DNA of 64,000 nucleotides. Origin: Aggregatibacter actinomycetemcomitans (GTDB lineage: Bacteria > Pseudomonadota > Gammaproteobacteria > Enterobacterales > Pasteurellaceae). Below are positions 35,794 to 46,832 of the stretch, one piece after another. The translations under genes were made by a program, and so were the position numbers. The notes beneath the pieces are model-generated. The model was given only the letters and a program-made list of their open reading frames with translations, was not told where the DNA came from and ran no database searches. How positions within the stretch are numbered: the stretch's first letter is position 1; each line of letters starts with the position of its first letter. The stretch covers positions 62,001-126,000 of the forward strand of contig JACAWG010000017.1 in NCBI GenBank assembly GCA_017160915.1, read 5' to 3'.

Positions 35794-37989
35794 ATGGCTC
35801 AATTAGTAGCGCAATCAGTAATCAATCAGTTTTTTGACGGCACACATGGTGATCCGTTTTCCGTATTAGGTATGCACGAAACCGAAAAGGGTATTGAAAT
35901 TCGTGTCTTATTGCCCGATGCAAGCCGTGTTTTGGTCATTGAAAAAGAAAATCAGGAAACCCTGTGCGAATTAACGCGTTTAGATGACAGAGGCTTTTTT
36001 GCCGGTGTCGTACCGAACACGCGGAATTTCTTTGCGTATCAATTACAGGTGTATTGGGGCAAAGAGTCACAAATAATTGAAGACCCATATCGCTACCACC
36101 CGATGATTAATGATTTGGATCAGTGGTTGTTATCGGAAGGTTCGTTTTTACGCCCGTATGAAGTATTAGGGGCGCATTTTATTGAATGTGACGGCGTCTC
36201 AGGTGTGAATTTCCGTTTGTGGGCGCCGAATGCCAAACGGGTTTCCGTGGTAGGCGATTTTAACTATTGGGACGGTCGCCGCCATCCGATGCGATTACAT
36301 CCGGCAAGCGGCGTGTGGGAATTGTTCCTGCCGAAAGTCTCTCTAGGGCAACTGTATAAATTCGAATTAATCGATTGCCACGGCAATCTCCGCTTAAAAG
36401 CCGACCCTTATGCCTTCAGTTCTCAGTTACGTCCCGATACCGCGTCACAAATCAGTCCGTTGCCGAGTGTCGTGCCGATGACGGAAGCCCGTCGCAAAGC
36501 CAATCAATGGGATCAGCCGATTTCCATTTACGAAGTGCATTTAGGTTCCTGGCGACGTAACCTGGAAAACAATTTCTGGTTGGATTACGACCAAATCGCC
36601 GACGAATTAATTCCTTACGTGCAGGAAATGGGATTCACCCATATTGAATTTTTACCATTGTCCGAGTTTCCGTTTGACGGTTCCTGGGGTTATCAACCGT
36701 TAGGGCTGTATTCACCAACCAGCCGTTTCGGCACACCGGAAGGCTTTAAACGCTTGGTGGAAAGGGCGCATGATGCCGGTATTAACGTGATTCTCGACTG
36801 GGTGCCGGGGCATTTCCCGAGCGATACCCACGGCTTGGTGGCATTTGACGGTACGGCATTGTATGAACACGCCGATCCGCGCGAAGGGTATCATCAAGAT
36901 TGGAATACGCTGATTTATAACTACGGACGCAACGAAGTTAAGAATTTCTTATCCAGTAATGCCCTGTACTGGCTTGAGCGTTTTGGTGTCGATGGGATTC
37001 GGGTCGATGCGGTCGCTTCCATGATTTATCGTGATTACAGCCGCGCCGAAGGGCAGTGGATTCCGAATCAATACGGCGGACGGGAAAACCTGGAGGCCAT
37101 TGAATTTTTAAAACATACCAACTGGAAAATCCATACCGAAGTACCGGGGTCCATCGCCATTGCGGAAGAATCCACCGCCTTTACCGGCGTGACCCATCCG
37201 AGCGAGCAGGGCGGTTTAGGGTTTAATTTCAAATGGAATATGGGCTGGATGAACGACACCTTATCCTACATGGAAAAAGACCCGGTTTATCGCCAGTATC
37301 ACCACAACCAAATGACTTTCGGCATGATGTATCAATACAGCGAAAACTTTGTATTGCCGCTTTCTCATGATGAAGTGGTGCATGGCAAATGTTCCCTTAT
37401 CGGTAAAATGCCGGGTGATGCGTGGCAAAAATTCGCCAACCTGCGCGCCTATTACGGTTATATGTGGGGCTACCCGGGCAAAAAATTGCTATTTATGGGC
37501 AATGAATTCGCCCAAGGTCGCGAATGGAATTATCGTGAAAGTCTGGATTGGTTCCTGTTAGATGAAGGCATTGGCGGTCAATGGCATATCGGCGTACAAC
37601 AGCTAGTGAAAGATCTCAATAAAATTTACCGCGAAAACGCACCGCTCTTTGAGCTGGATTCCGATCCGCAGGGCTTTGATTGGCTGGTGGCGGATGACGC
37701 GCAAAATTCCGTCTTTGCCTTTGAACGTCGCAGCCGTGACGGTGAACGCATTATCGTGATCAGTAACTTCACGCCGGTGCCACGTCATGATTATCGTCTC
37801 GGTGTGAATGTCGCCGGCGAATATCACGAAATTTTAAATACCGACTCCGGTTATTACGCCGGTTCAAATGTCGGCAACCTAGGTGCCGTACACAGCGAGG
37901 ATATTGCCAGCCACAATCGGGCGAATTCCATTTCCGTGTCGATTCCGCCGCTGGCAACTATCTATTTGAGGTATCAGGGTAAAGCATGA
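35794..37989 (+). CDS. glgB: 1,4-alpha-glucan branching enzyme
   Basis: GH13 enzyme creating alpha-1,6 branches in glycogen. 731 residues (E. coli 728): N-terminal carbohydrate-binding modules (about 1-220), catalytic barrel with the nucleophile in [17 protein letters not shown], the acid in [13 protein letters not shown] and the third carboxylate in [11 protein letters not shown], then a C-terminal beta domain. GAGGA precedes the ATG. The stop overlaps the glgX start by four bases (ATGA), so translation is coupled. Confidence 0.98.
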   Translation: MAQLVAQSVINQFFDGTHGDPFSVLGMHETEKGIEIRVLLPDASRVLVIEKENQETLCELTRLDDRGFFAGVVPNTRNFFAYQLQVYWGKESQIIEDPYRYHPMINDLDQWLLSEGSFLRPYEVLGAHFIECDGVSGVNFRLWAPNAKRVSVVGDFNYWDGRRHPMRLHPASGVWELFLPKVSLGQLYKFELIDCHGNLRLKADPYAFSSQLRPDTASQISPLPSVVPMTEARRKANQWDQPISIYEVHLGSWRRNLENNFWLDYDQIADELIPYVQEMGFTHIEFLPLSEFPFDGSWGYQPLGLYSPTSRFGTPEGFKRLVERAHDAGINVILDWVPGHFPSDTHGLVAFDGTALYEHADPREGYHQDWNTLIYNYGRNEVKNFLSSNALYWLERFGVDGIRVDAVASMIYRDYSRAEGQWIPNQYGGRENLEAIEFLKHTNWKIHTEVPGSIAIAEESTAFTGVTHPSEQGGLGFNFKWNMGWMNDTLSYMEKDPVYRQYHHNQMTFGMMYQYSENFVLPLSHDEVVHGKCSLIGKMPGDAWQKFANLRAYYGYMWGYPGKKLLFMGNEFAQGREWNYRESLDWFLLDEGIGGQWHIGVQQLVKDLNKIYRENAPLFELDSDPQGFDWLVADDAQNSVFAFERRSRDGERIIVISNFTPVPRHDYRLGVNVAGEYHEILNTDSGYYAGSNVGNLGAVHSEDIASHNRANSISVSIPPLATIYLRYQGKA

Positions 37990-39995
37990 TTGCAGTAAAA
38001 AATAACGGTAAACCTTATCCCTTCGGTTATAGCCGATATGAAGAAAACGGCGAACAGATAACCAACTTCGCCCTGTATTCGTCGGCAGCGCAACAGGTGG
38101 AACTTTGCCTGTTTGAAGGGGAGCGGGAATCCCGTTTTAACATGGTTAATTCCGACAACGTGTGGCATTTGGCGCTAAGCGGTGTGGCTGACGGAACCCA
38201 ATACGGTTTCAGAATCACCGCAAAAAATGACCGCACTTTTAAGGCGAATCCGCAAAAATTGATGCTGGACCCTTATGCCAAAGCTGTAGTGGGCAAACCG
38301 GATTTAAGCTCGCCGGAAGCACAGTCGTGGTTTTTGTTGAACGACGAGCGGGATAACGCCCGCTATGCACCGAAAGCGGTGGTGATTGATCGTGCATTTG
38401 ACTGGCAGGATGACAAAGCGCCGAACACGCCTTGGACCGAAACCATCGTGTATGAATTGAATGTAAAGGGCTTTACCAAGTTACAAACAGAATTACCAGA
38501 GGCAATACGCGGCACCTATGCCGGTTTGTCGCATGCGCAAACGATTGCGTATTTAAAAAAATTAGGCATCACCGCCGTGGAATTGTTGCCGGTAAATTAC
38601 GCGGTAAGCGAACCGCACTTACAGCAAAAAGGGTTAGCAAATTATTGGGGTTACAACCCGTTAGCCATGTTTGCCGTGGAGCCGAAATATTGCTCGCAAG
38701 CCAATATGGCGAATCCGTTAAATGAATTTAAAGGCATGGTTAAAGCGCTGCATGAGGCGGGTATTGAAGTGATTTTAGACGTGGTGTTCAACCATACCGC
38801 GGAATCGGAAAAACACTTCCCGACCTTTAGTCAACGCGGCATTGATGATGAAACCTATTATTGGCAAACCCCGCAAGGCGAATATTTAAACTGGACCGGT
38901 TGCGGCAATATGCTGAATTTGTCCAATGACATTACCCGTCGTTGGGTAGTGGATTGCCTGCGTTATTGGGTGGAAGAATGCCATGTGGACGGTTTCCGTT
39001 TCGATTTGGCGACCGCGTTAGGGCGCGAAACGCCGGATTTCAATCACCATGCGGCGTTGTTTAACGATATTGCGCAAACGCCGAGTTTGCAACAGATTAA
39101 GTTAATCAGCGAGCCTTGGGACATTGGACATTATGGCTATCAATTAGGCAATTTTCCACATTATTTCGCCGAATGGAACGACCGTTTCCGTGATGATATG
39201 TGTCGTTTCTGGTTATGGAAAAGCGGGGAAGTGGGCGCATTTGCCGAACGTCTGGCGGGCTCCGGTGATATTTTCAAGCGGGAACAGCGTCAGCCCCATA
39301 CGTCGCTGAATTTCATTACCGCCCATGATGGCTTCACCTTGCGCGATTTAACCAGTTATAACCAAAAACACAATGAAGCCAACGGCGAAGAAAACCGTGA
39401 CGGGCGCAATGAAAATTACAGTTATAACCACGGCATTGAAGGTAGCGAATTGGATTTAACCGATCCGCACCAAAGTGCGGTGGAAAATCAGCGCGTTTTA
39501 ACGGCGGGCAGTTTGCTCATGAGCTTATTGCTTTCCAACGGCACGCCGATGTTGTTGGCGGGCGACGAGTTCGGCAATAGCCAATTCGGCAATAACAACG
39601 CCTATTGTCAGGATAATGAAATCACCTGGTTAAAATGGCAGTCATTTAATCAGGAACTGTTTAACCTAACCAGCCAAACAATTGCGTTACGAAAACAAAT
39701 TGCAAGTTTGCTGAGTGACCGTTGGTGGTCACAAGAAAACGTGTCTTGGCTTAATGCTCATGGAGAACCTATGAGCCTTGATGATTGGCACAATCGAGAA
39801 AATAAAACGCTACAAGTGGTATTAGATGAGCAATGGATTTTCTTAATCAATGCCAAAGCGGAAAAACAACATTTTACATTGCCTATGCAAGCGGTAAGTC
39901 AATGGAAACATGTATGCGGGACAACACACTTAACGTTGCACGAAAATCAGGCGGAAGTCGATGGATTGGCATTTTGTGTGTTGCGGAAATATTAA
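37986..39995 (+). CDS. glgX: Glycogen debranching enzyme GlgX
   Basis: GH13 isoamylase-type enzyme that hydrolyses alpha-1,6 links of limit dextrins left by GlgP. 669 residues (E. coli 657). Catalytic residues lie in [12 protein letters not shown] (nucleophile), [14 protein letters not shown] (acid) and [13 protein letters not shown]. It begins inside the glgB stop region (ATGA). Two uptake words lie within it (near 38230 and 39470). Confidence 0.98.
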   Translation: MIAVKNNGKPYPFGYSRYEENGEQITNFALYSSAAQQVELCLFEGERESRFNMVNSDNVWHLALSGVADGTQYGFRITAKNDRTFKANPQKLMLDPYAKAVVGKPDLSSPEAQSWFLLNDERDNARYAPKAVVIDRAFDWQDDKAPNTPWTETIVYELNVKGFTKLQTELPEAIRGTYAGLSHAQTIAYLKKLGITAVELLPVNYAVSEPHLQQKGLANYWGYNPLAMFAVEPKYCSQANMANPLNEFKGMVKALHEAGIEVILDVVFNHTAESEKHFPTFSQRGIDDETYYWQTPQGEYLNWTGCGNMLNLSNDITRRWVVDCLRYWVEECHVDGFRFDLATALGRETPDFNHHAALFNDIAQTPSLQQIKLISEPWDIGHYGYQLGNFPHYFAEWNDRFRDDMCRFWLWKSGEVGAFAERLAGSGDIFKREQRQPHTSLNFITAHDGFTLRDLTSYNQKHNEANGEENRDGRNENYSYNHGIEGSELDLTDPHQSAVENQRVLTAGSLLMSLLLSNGTPMLLAGDEFGNSQFGNNNAYCQDNEITWLKWQSFNQELFNLTSQTIALRKQIASLLSDRWWSQENVSWLNAHGEPMSLDDWHNRENKTLQVVLDEQWIFLINAKAEKQHFTLPMQAVSQWKHVCGTTHLTLHENQAEVDGLAFCVLRKY

Positions 39996-40021
39996 TCATA
40001 TAACAAAGAATGGAGTTCGCT

Positions 40022-41332
40022 ATGAAAAGTAGTCTTTCCCAATTACCCAACAAATACGATCTTGTTAAAGATACGCTTGTTCTTATTTTAGCCGGCGGTC
40101 GCGGCTCACGTCTTCATGAGCTGACGGATAAACGTGCGAAACCGGCGCTTTATTTCGGGGGGAATCGTCGTATCATTGACTTCGCGCTTTCCAACTGTAT
40201 TAACTCCGGCTTAAACCGTATCGGTGTGGTTACGCAATATGCCGCCCATTCTTTGTTGCGCCATTTGCAAAAAGGCTGGTCGTTCTTACCGCAGGAACGC
40301 GGCGAATTTATCGATATGTTGCCTGCGCGTCAGCAAATTGACGATTCCACCTGGTATCGCGGCACGGCGGACGCGGTGTATCAAAATATGGCGATTATCC
40401 GCAATCACTATAAACCGAAATACATTCTGATCTTAGCCGGTGACCACATTTATAAACAGGATTATAGCCAAATGCTGTTAGACCATGTGACCAGCGGGGC
40501 AAAATGTACCGTCGGCTGTATTGAAGTGCCGCGTTCCGAAGCCAGTGAATTCGGCGTTATGGCGGTAAATGAAAATCTGAAAGTGAAAGCCTTCGTGGAA
40601 AAACCGAAAGATCCGCCGGCAATGGCAGGCAGACCGGATACCTCATTGGCATCCATGGGGATCTATGTATTTAACGCCGATTACCTCTATGAAATGTTGA
40701 ATCGGGAAGTCAACACGCCTTGCACTTCTCACGACTTCGGTAAAGACGTATTGCCGAAATGCCTGGAAGAAGGTACGTTATATGCCCACCCGTTCAGCCG
40801 TTCCTGCATGGGACGCAATACCGAAGGCGATATTTACTGGCGTGACGTAGGGACATTGGACAGCTTCTGGCAATCCAATATCGACTTGGTTTCCGAAAAT
40901 CCGCAATTGGATATTTACGACCAAAGCTGGCCGATTCGTGGCAATCCGGTGCAAGCCTATCCGTCCAAATTCTTCTATAAAAACGCCAATGTCAAACCGG
41001 TGGATAACTCCCTTATCGGTGGCGGCTGCGTGATTACCGACGCGTCAATCAGTTATTCCGTGTTGTTTGACCGCATCAAAATCAACGAAGGTTCGCAAAT
41101 CGACCATTCCGTGGTGTTGCCGGAAGTGGAAATCGGTAAAAATTGTGTGTTAAAACATTGTATTATCGACCGCCACTGCATTATCCCGGACGGTATGCAT
41201 ATCGGTGTGGATAAAGAATTGGATCGCCAACGTTTCCGTGTCAGTTCCAGCGGCAAAGTCGTGCTGGTTACCCCTTCTATGTTGAAAAAATTAGAAGGGC
41301 ATGAAGTCGTCGATGAAGAACACTTGGATTAA
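40022..41332 (+). CDS. glgC: Glucose-1-phosphate adenylyltransferase
   Basis: Makes ADP-glucose, the committed step of glycogen synthesis. 436 residues from ATG 40022, chosen because GGAG lies 6 bases upstream; an in-frame ATG four codons earlier lacks that spacing. The nucleotide-binding GGRGSRLHELTDKRAKPA loop, the WYRGTADAVYQN and FVEKPKDPP sugar-phosphate segments and the C-terminal left-handed beta-helix are standard. It is expected to respond allosterically to fructose-1,6-bisphosphate and AMP as in enteric enzymes (family knowledge). Confidence 0.98.
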   Translation: MKSSLSQLPNKYDLVKDTLVLILAGGRGSRLHELTDKRAKPALYFGGNRRIIDFALSNCINSGLNRIGVVTQYAAHSLLRHLQKGWSFLPQERGEFIDMLPARQQIDDSTWYRGTADAVYQNMAIIRNHYKPKYILILAGDHIYKQDYSQMLLDHVTSGAKCTVGCIEVPRSEASEFGVMAVNENLKVKAFVEKPKDPPAMAGRPDTSLASMGIYVFNADYLYEMLNREVNTPCTSHDFGKDVLPKCLEEGTLYAHPFSRSCMGRNTEGDIYWRDVGTLDSFWQSNIDLVSENPQLDIYDQSWPIRGNPVQAYPSKFFYKNANVKPVDNSLIGGGCVITDASISYSVLFDRIKINEGSQIDHSVVLPEVEIGKNCVLKHCIIDRHCIIPDGMHIGVDKELDRQRFRVSSSGKVVLVTPSMLKKLEGHEVVDEEHLD

Positions 41333-41526
41333 AGTGCGGTCATTTTTCACGACGTTTTTTTATGATGATAGGCATATTAATGGCGCACGCTTCATGGCGT
41401 GTGCCTCATGCCGTAAGGTATATGCCATTGTTATTATTAAGGTTAAAAAACACTTGAATTTTTAACCGCACTTTTTAGGGTAGGGCGTATAAATGCGCCA
41501 TTAATCAAGGGTTATTAGGAAATTAA
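41333..41526 (+). promoter_or_regulatory. Structured glgC-glgA spacer
   Basis: This 194-base spacer breaks an otherwise tight operon. It contains an outer uptake-word dyad (41335 and 41464), a stable hairpin GGCGCACGC/GCGTGTGCC (41382-41390 with 41397-41405), and two alternative long pairings: GGCATAT/ATATGCC (41371-41377 with 41420-41426) and ATTAATGGCGCA/TGCGCCATTAAT (41376-41387 with 41494-41505). The last pairing overlaps both the first pairing and the hairpin, so they exclude each other. The AGGA ribosome-binding site of glgA follows at 41517-41520. Confidence 0.65.
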
Positions 41527-42966
41527 ATGAAAGTATTACACGTTTGCTCGGAGTTATATCCTTTACTGAAAACCGGCGGGTTAGCCGATGTCATGGGCGC
41601 TTTGCCTTTTGCACAAAAAGACATCGGCATTGATACGCGAATTGTATTGCCGGCATATCCTGCCATTGCAGCCGGTATTCCGCATACTTCTGTTGTGGCG
41701 GAATTTGATAATTTCGCGGGACACATTATTTTACGTTACGGTGAATACAACGGCGTCGGCGTTTATTTGATTGATGCGCCACATTTGTATGCACGCGAGG
41801 GCAATCCTTATCACGATGCCAATTACAACGATTACGGCGACAATTATAAACGTTTCGCCCTGTTGGGCTGGGTCGGCGCGGAACTGGCGACCGGTTTGGA
41901 CAGCTGGTGGCGCGCGGAAGTGGTACACGCCCACGATTGGCACGCCGGGCTGACTGCCGCGTATTTATATCATAAAGGGCGTCCTGCCAAATCGGTGTTC
42001 ACTATTCATAATCTGGCGTATCAAGGTCCGTTTGATTATCGCCATTTATTTGAAATCGGTTTGCCGCCGGAAATGTTCCATGTGGACGGTTTGGAACTCT
42101 TCGGGCAAATTTCTTATTTGAAAGCCGGTTTGTATTATTCCGATGTGGTTACGGCGGTAAGCCCGACCTATGCGAAAGAAATTACCACGCCGGAATTTGC
42201 GTACGGTTTACAAGGGCTATTGTCCACCCTCGATCAAGAAGGTCGCTTGGTGGGCATTTTAAACGGGGTCGATGAAAAAATCTGGCACCCGAATTGCGAT
42301 CAATACATTCAGCACGCGTATAAATTGAAATACATGGGCGGAAAAGGGAAAAATAAAGCGGATTTACAGGCTTATTTCAACTTACCGCAGCAATCCGATG
42401 CGCTGTTGTTTGTGATGGTCACCCGCTTAACGGAACAAAAAGGCGTGGATTTACTGTTGGAAAGCGCCGATGAAATCGTTAAACAAGGCGGGCAACTTGC
42501 GATTCTCGGCTCAGGCGCACCGCACTTGGAAGCGGGAATTCGCAAATTAGCGGAAGATTATCCGCAAAATGTTGCCGTGAAAATCGGCTACGATGAAGCG
42601 TTATCCCATTTAATGCTTGCCGGCGGGGATGTGATTTTAGTCCCAAGTCGTTTTGAGCCTTGCGGTTTAACCCAATTATACGGCTTGAAATACGGCACAT
42701 TGCCATTAGTCCGCGCAACCGGTGGTTTGGCGGATACGGTGGTTAACGCTTCCGTCGAAAATATTCAAACGCGAACAGCAACAGGTTTTGTCTTCACACA
42801 CGCAACAGCTGATGACTTACGTCATGCGTTGCAAGCGGCATTTGCTTTATGGAAAAAACAACGCTTATGGGCAAGTGTTCGAGTTATTGCAATGGAACAA
42901 GATTTCAGTTGGCAAATCTCTGCAACCCACTACCAACATTTATATCAACGAATTTTATCTAAGTAA
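41527..42966 (+). CDS. glgA: Glycogen synthase
   Basis: GT5 glycosyltransferase transferring glucose from ADP-glucose. 479 residues (E. coli 477), starting with the KxGGL motif (LLKTGGLADVMGALP) that binds ADP-glucose. The donor-site glutamate region PSRFEPCGLTQLYGLKYGTLPLV and the GGLADTV loop lie near the C-terminus. It is separated from glgC by a structured spacer and from glgP by a hairpin, so its expression may be set independently. Confidence 0.98.
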   Translation: MKVLHVCSELYPLLKTGGLADVMGALPFAQKDIGIDTRIVLPAYPAIAAGIPHTSVVAEFDNFAGHIILRYGEYNGVGVYLIDAPHLYAREGNPYHDANYNDYGDNYKRFALLGWVGAELATGLDSWWRAEVVHAHDWHAGLTAAYLYHKGRPAKSVFTIHNLAYQGPFDYRHLFEIGLPPEMFHVDGLELFGQISYLKAGLYYSDVVTAVSPTYAKEITTPEFAYGLQGLLSTLDQEGRLVGILNGVDEKIWHPNCDQYIQHAYKLKYMGGKGKNKADLQAYFNLPQQSDALLFVMVTRLTEQKGVDLLLESADEIVKQGGQLAILGSGAPHLEAGIRKLAEDYPQNVAVKIGYDEALSHLMLAGGDVILVPSRFEPCGLTQLYGLKYGTLPLVRATGGLADTVVNASVENIQTRTATGFVFTHATADDLRHALQAAFALWKKQRLWASVRVIAMEQDFSWQISATHYQHLYQRILSK

Positions 42967-42979
42967 TGAAACACTTAAC

Positions 42980-43031
42980 CTTCCGTTCGAGCAAAAATAC
43001 GGCTTGAACGGAAGATTATTGTTGTTTTTTT
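42980..43031 (+). terminator. Strong hairpin between glgA and glgP
   Basis: A 13-base stem, 42980-42992 with 43002-43014 (one G-U pair), closes a 9-base loop and is followed by AT-rich sequence and a T run at 43024-43030. It is 13 bases after the glgA stop and may act as a partial terminator or mRNA-stabilising stem. Confidence 0.7.
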
Positions 43032-43089
43032 ATCTCGAATGATTAAAATTCCACCCGTTTTTTTGATTATTAACTGAGGACTACTTTCT

Positions 43090-45555
43090 ATGATAATGGA
43101 TAATTTTGATTCTCCATTCCTGTACGATCATCCCGAAGTCGATGTGGAATCACTGAAGAAGACGATCGTCTATAAACTGATTTTTCTTATCGGGCGCTCG
43201 CCTAAAGAGGCAAGTCAACGCGACTGGTTAAACGCGACCTTATATGCGGTGCGTGATTTCGTAACGGAAGGTTGGATTACCACCGCACGCCAAGCCAGAA
43301 TGGAAGGCTCACGTCGAGTTTATTATCTATCCATGGAGTTTTTGATCGGTCGCACCCTGTCTAACGCCATGATTGCCGAAGGGCTTTATGAAATCGCCCG
43401 TGATGCGCTCTCCGAGCTTAATGTTGATTTGGAAGAAATTATTCAAAAGGAAGTGGACCCTGGCTTGGGGAACGGCGGTTTAGGTCGTTTGGCGGCTTGT
43501 TTTATGGATTCGATTGCAACGCTGGGCTTACCGGGAATGGGCTATGGTATTCGTTATGAATACGGGATGTTCCGTCAAAAAATTGAAGACGGTCAACAGG
43601 TAGAACGTCCGGATGCGTGGTTGGAAAAAGGTGCGCCGTGGGAGTTTATTCGCCCGTCTAAACGCTTCACCGTGCCTTTCGGCGGCAGCATTCATTTTGA
43701 AGGCAAAAAATGTATTTGGGACATCGGTGAGCGCGTCGTGGCGTTGGCTTATGACCAAATTATCCCGGGTTATCAAAATGATTCCGCGGCGACTTTACGT
43801 TTATGGGCGGCACACGCCGGTGAAATGTTCAATTTGGAAGATTTCAATCGCGGTCAACATATTGCAGCGTTGGAAAGCCGTGCGTCAATTAAAAACCTTT
43901 CCCGCGTGTTATATCCGGACGATTCCACTTGGAACGGTCGTGAATTGCGTTTACGTCAGGAATATTTCCTGGTTTCCGCCTCATTACAGGATATTATTCG
44001 TCGTCATAAACGTACGCATAACACCATTGAGAACCTGGCGGAAAAAGTGGCGATTCACTTAAATGACACCCACCCGGCATTGGCGATTCCCGAATTAATG
44101 CGCATCTTAATTGACGAAGAAGGTTTCGCATGGCAAAAAGCCTGGGATATGACCCGTCGTATTTTCTCTTACACCTGCCACACCTTAATGTCCGAAGCAT
44201 TGGAAACCTGGCCGGTAGAAATGATGGCGAAAATCCTGCCGCGTCATTTACAAATGATTTTTGAAATTAACGATCATTTCCTCGAATATGTGAAAACCTA
44301 CATCACCACCGACATGGATTTCATCCGTCGCGTATCTTTGGTAGAAGAGGGTGATCAACGTAAAGTACGCATGGGCTGGTTATCCGTAGTGGGTTCCCAC
44401 AAAGTCAACGGCGTGGCGGCAATTCACTCCGATTTGATGGTAACCTCAACCTTTGCCGACTTCGCCCGTATTTATCCGGAACGCTTCACCAACGTTACCA
44501 ACGGTATTACACCGCGTCGTTGGTTAGCCGTAGCGAACCCGAAATTGGCGGCGCTTTTCGATCAATATATCGGCAGCGACTGGCGTTGTGATTTAAGCCA
44601 AATTGCATTGTTGAAAGAACACGCCAATGAATCCGAATTTAAACGTGCGATTGCCGACATTAAATTCGATAACAAAGTGCGTCTTGCCAATTACGTCAAA
44701 AAAGAATTGGGCATTGAGCTTGACCCGCACGCCTTGTTTGATGTGCAGGTGAAACGTATTCACGAATACAAACGCCAAATTCTCAACGTGTTGCACATCA
44801 TCGCACGTTACAACGAAATGCTGGCTCACCCGGAAAAAGACTGGCAACCGCGCGTCTTTATCTTAGCCGGTAAAGCCGCTTCTGCTTACTACGCGGCAAA
44901 ACAAACCATTCATTTGATTAATGACGTTGCCAACGTGATTAATAACGATGTGCGTTTGCGTGGTCGCTTAAAAGTGGTATTCATCCCGAACTACAGCGTC
45001 AGTCTGGCGCAGTTAATCATTCCGGCGGCGGATATTTCCGAGCAAATCTCCCTGGCGGGTACGGAAGCCTCCGGCACCAGTAACATGAAGTTCGCCCTTA
45101 ACGGCGCCTTAACATTAGGTACGTTGGACGGTGCGAACGTGGAAATTCTGGAAAACGTCGGTGAAGACAACATCTTCATTTTCGGTAACACCGTTGAGCA
45201 AGTAGAGCAGTTACGCCGTGACGGTTATCGTCCGTTTGATTATTATCAAAACGACGCGGAATTAAGAACGGTGGTTGATCAAATTATCAACGGCGCGTTC
45301 TCACCGAATGACCCGAATCGCTATCTGCAATTGTTACAGGGTCTCCAATACCACGATTATTATCAGGCGTTTGCCGATTTCCGCAGTTATGTGGATATGC
45401 AAAAAGTGGTGGATGAGAAATATAAAAACCGTGATGCGTGGATTGAAAGCACCATTCAAAACATCGTCAATATGGGCTATTTCTCCTCCGACCGGACGAT
45501 TAAGGAATACGCGGAAAATATCTGGAATATTGAACCGCTAAAACTGGCAAAATAA
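43090..45555 (+). CDS. glgP: Glycogen phosphorylase
   Basis: Pyridoxal-phosphate enzyme releasing glucose-1-phosphate from glycogen. 821 residues (E. coli GlgP 815). The cofactor lysine lies in [47 protein letters not shown] near the N-terminus and [22 protein letters not shown] are typical. Last gene of the operon. MalP is the alternative, but position after glgA and close fit in length favour GlgP. ATG 43090 follows GAGGA by 9 bases; an ATG two codons later is also possible. Confidence 0.97.
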   Translation: MIMDNFDSPFLYDHPEVDVESLKKTIVYKLIFLIGRSPKEASQRDWLNATLYAVRDFVTEGWITTARQARMEGSRRVYYLSMEFLIGRTLSNAMIAEGLYEIARDALSELNVDLEEIIQKEVDPGLGNGGLGRLAACFMDSIATLGLPGMGYGIRYEYGMFRQKIEDGQQVERPDAWLEKGAPWEFIRPSKRFTVPFGGSIHFEGKKCIWDIGERVVALAYDQIIPGYQNDSAATLRLWAAHAGEMFNLEDFNRGQHIAALESRASIKNLSRVLYPDDSTWNGRELRLRQEYFLVSASLQDIIRRHKRTHNTIENLAEKVAIHLNDTHPALAIPELMRILIDEEGFAWQKAWDMTRRIFSYTCHTLMSEALETWPVEMMAKILPRHLQMIFEINDHFLEYVKTYITTDMDFIRRVSLVEEGDQRKVRMGWLSVVGSHKVNGVAAIHSDLMVTSTFADFARIYPERFTNVTNGITPRRWLAVANPKLAALFDQYIGSDWRCDLSQIALLKEHANESEFKRAIADIKFDNKVRLANYVKKELGIELDPHALFDVQVKRIHEYKRQILNVLHIIARYNEMLAHPEKDWQPRVFILAGKAASAYYAAKQTIHLINDVANVINNDVRLRGRLKVVFIPNYSVSLAQLIIPAADISEQISLAGTEASGTSNMKFALNGALTLGTLDGANVEILENVGEDNIFIFGNTVEQVEQLRRDGYRPFDYYQNDAELRTVVDQIINGAFSPNDPNRYLQLLQGLQYHDYYQAFADFRSYVDMQKVVDEKYKNRDAWIESTIQNIVNMGYFSSDRTIKEYAENIWNIEPLKLAK

Positions 45556-45571
45556 TCGACCGTTAAAAATC

Positions 45572-45600
45572 AACCCCGTTCACCTTGAGCGGGGTTTTGT
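45572..45600 (+). terminator. glg operon terminator
   Basis: AACCCCG (45572-45578) pairs with CGGGGTT (45590-45596) around an 11-base loop and runs into TTGTTT, 17 bases after the glgP stop. Confidence 0.85.
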
Positions 45601-45610
45601 TTATTTAGGG

Positions 45611-45679
45611 AAAAGTGCGGTTGAAATTTTCGGTGTTTTTTTTGAAGTGAAAAAACACATTGAAAATCCACCGCACTTT
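45611..45679. terminator. Paired uptake-sequence dyad after glgP
   Basis: AAAAGTGCGG at the left and CCGCACTTTA at the right flank an inner GTGTTTTTTT/AAAAAACAC pair. A second terminator directly after the intrinsic one at 45572 would insulate the CAP-domain gene. Confidence 0.75.
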
Positions 45680-45752
45680 AATGATAAAATCTGCCGCAAA
45701 TCAGACCTCTTTTTATAAACCAATTTTATTATCACCACCCAAGGAATTTGCT

Positions 45753-46763
45753 ATGAAACCTCTCTTTACCGGGCTTTTGCTCGCGACTTCTTTGACCCCG
45801 GCTTTGGCTTATGCCGAAGTCGGTTCTGTGTATAAAATGCGGGAATTTTCTTATCGTAATGCCGAGGAGAAGGCGCAATTGGAAAATGCGGCGTTAAAAG
45901 TGTTACGCAGTGCTTATGAATCTTTTCCCGAGGTAGATAATTGCTATGCGGGCAATGTGACGTCCGAGCAAAAAAGACGGGTATTGAAAGAATTGAATGC
46001 GATTCGCCGCGTACATGGCTTGGAAGAAGTGGCGTATGATGCGACGAAAGATCGCGCTACGGCGGCATCGGCATTGATTTCGGCGGCAAATAATCGGTTG
46101 GACCATTATCCGAATAATCGCATGAAATGTTATTCTCAGGCGGGTTATGAAGGCAGCAGTCGAAGCAATCTGCAACTCAGTAACAGTAATCTGGTTTTTA
46201 TACGAGAAGACGCTGCCGAACGGACGGTCGATGAATTGATTATTGATGATAACGTGTATTCATTGGGGCATCGGCTGTGGTTTTTAGATCCGTTCCTCGG
46301 CAATATTTCTTACGGCCGGGCTACAAAGGTAGATCGCAATAAATATGTCACTGATGCGGCATCAATTTATGTCGGCAACGAGCGTAGCAATATCCTGAAT
46401 ACGAAAGCGAATTATGTGGCATATCCTTACCAAAATTACAAAGCCAATTGGTTTCTTCACGATTGGTTCCATTCGTTTTCGGTTATTGTGGATAAAAACG
46501 AAAAAACCTTTAACCGCACTTCCGTGGATTATGCCAAAGCGGAAATTCGGGTGAGCAGTGCCGACGGGCGGGCGATGAAAGTAACCGACATATCTTATAC
46601 CGTGCCGAATGCACGGCAAGGATATGTGGGGCTGGGAAATGTGATTCAATGGCGGGTAAGCGGCACGCGGAACAATGAACGCTATTCTGTGAGAATCAAA
46701 AATGTGCTGGTGAACGGCGTGGCGAAAGATTACGAATATTGGTTCAAGGTTCAGGGCAATTAA
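45753..46763 (+). CDS. Secreted CAP (SCP/PR1)-domain protein
   Basis: A 336-residue protein of unknown function. ATG 45753 is chosen because AAGGA lies 7 bases upstream and because a typical signal peptide follows (KPLFTGLLLATSLTPALAYA, cut before EVGS). Residues about 50-210 resemble the CAP superfamily: LNAIRRVHGLEEVAYDATKDRATAASALIS, then the LDHYP histidine region and LGHRLWFLDP...ISYGRA. The C-terminal part (210-336) has a beta-rich look and no recognised domain. There is no membrane anchor, so it is probably periplasmic or exported. It is a single-gene unit with its own terminator. Confidence 0.75.
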   Translation: MKPLFTGLLLATSLTPALAYAEVGSVYKMREFSYRNAEEKAQLENAALKVLRSAYESFPEVDNCYAGNVTSEQKRRVLKELNAIRRVHGLEEVAYDATKDRATAASALISAANNRLDHYPNNRMKCYSQAGYEGSSRSNLQLSNSNLVFIREDAAERTVDELIIDDNVYSLGHRLWFLDPFLGNISYGRATKVDRNKYVTDAASIYVGNERSNILNTKANYVAYPYQNYKANWFLHDWFHSFSVIVDKNEKTFNRTSVDYAKAEIRVSSADGRAMKVTDISYTVPNARQGYVGLGNVIQWRVSGTRNNERYSVRIKNVLVNGVAKDYEYWFKVQGN

Positions 46764-46767
46764 AAGA

Positions 46768-46797
46768 AAACCCATGCGATGACGGCATGGGTTTCTT
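46768..46797 (+). terminator. Terminator after the CAP-domain gene
   Basis: AAACCCATGC (46768-46777) pairs with GCATGGGTTT (46785-46794) around a 7-base loop. A separate uptake word follows at 46824-46833, next to the convergent dedA-family stop. Confidence 0.85.
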
Positions 46798-46832
46798 GTA
46801 TATAAAAAACGTCGGAAAAAACGACCGCACTT

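Noticed and set aside
42722-43042. A 106-codon frame overlapping the end of glgA
   Set aside because: It lies in another frame of glgA, lacks a ribosome-binding site, and reads through the glgA-glgP hairpin.
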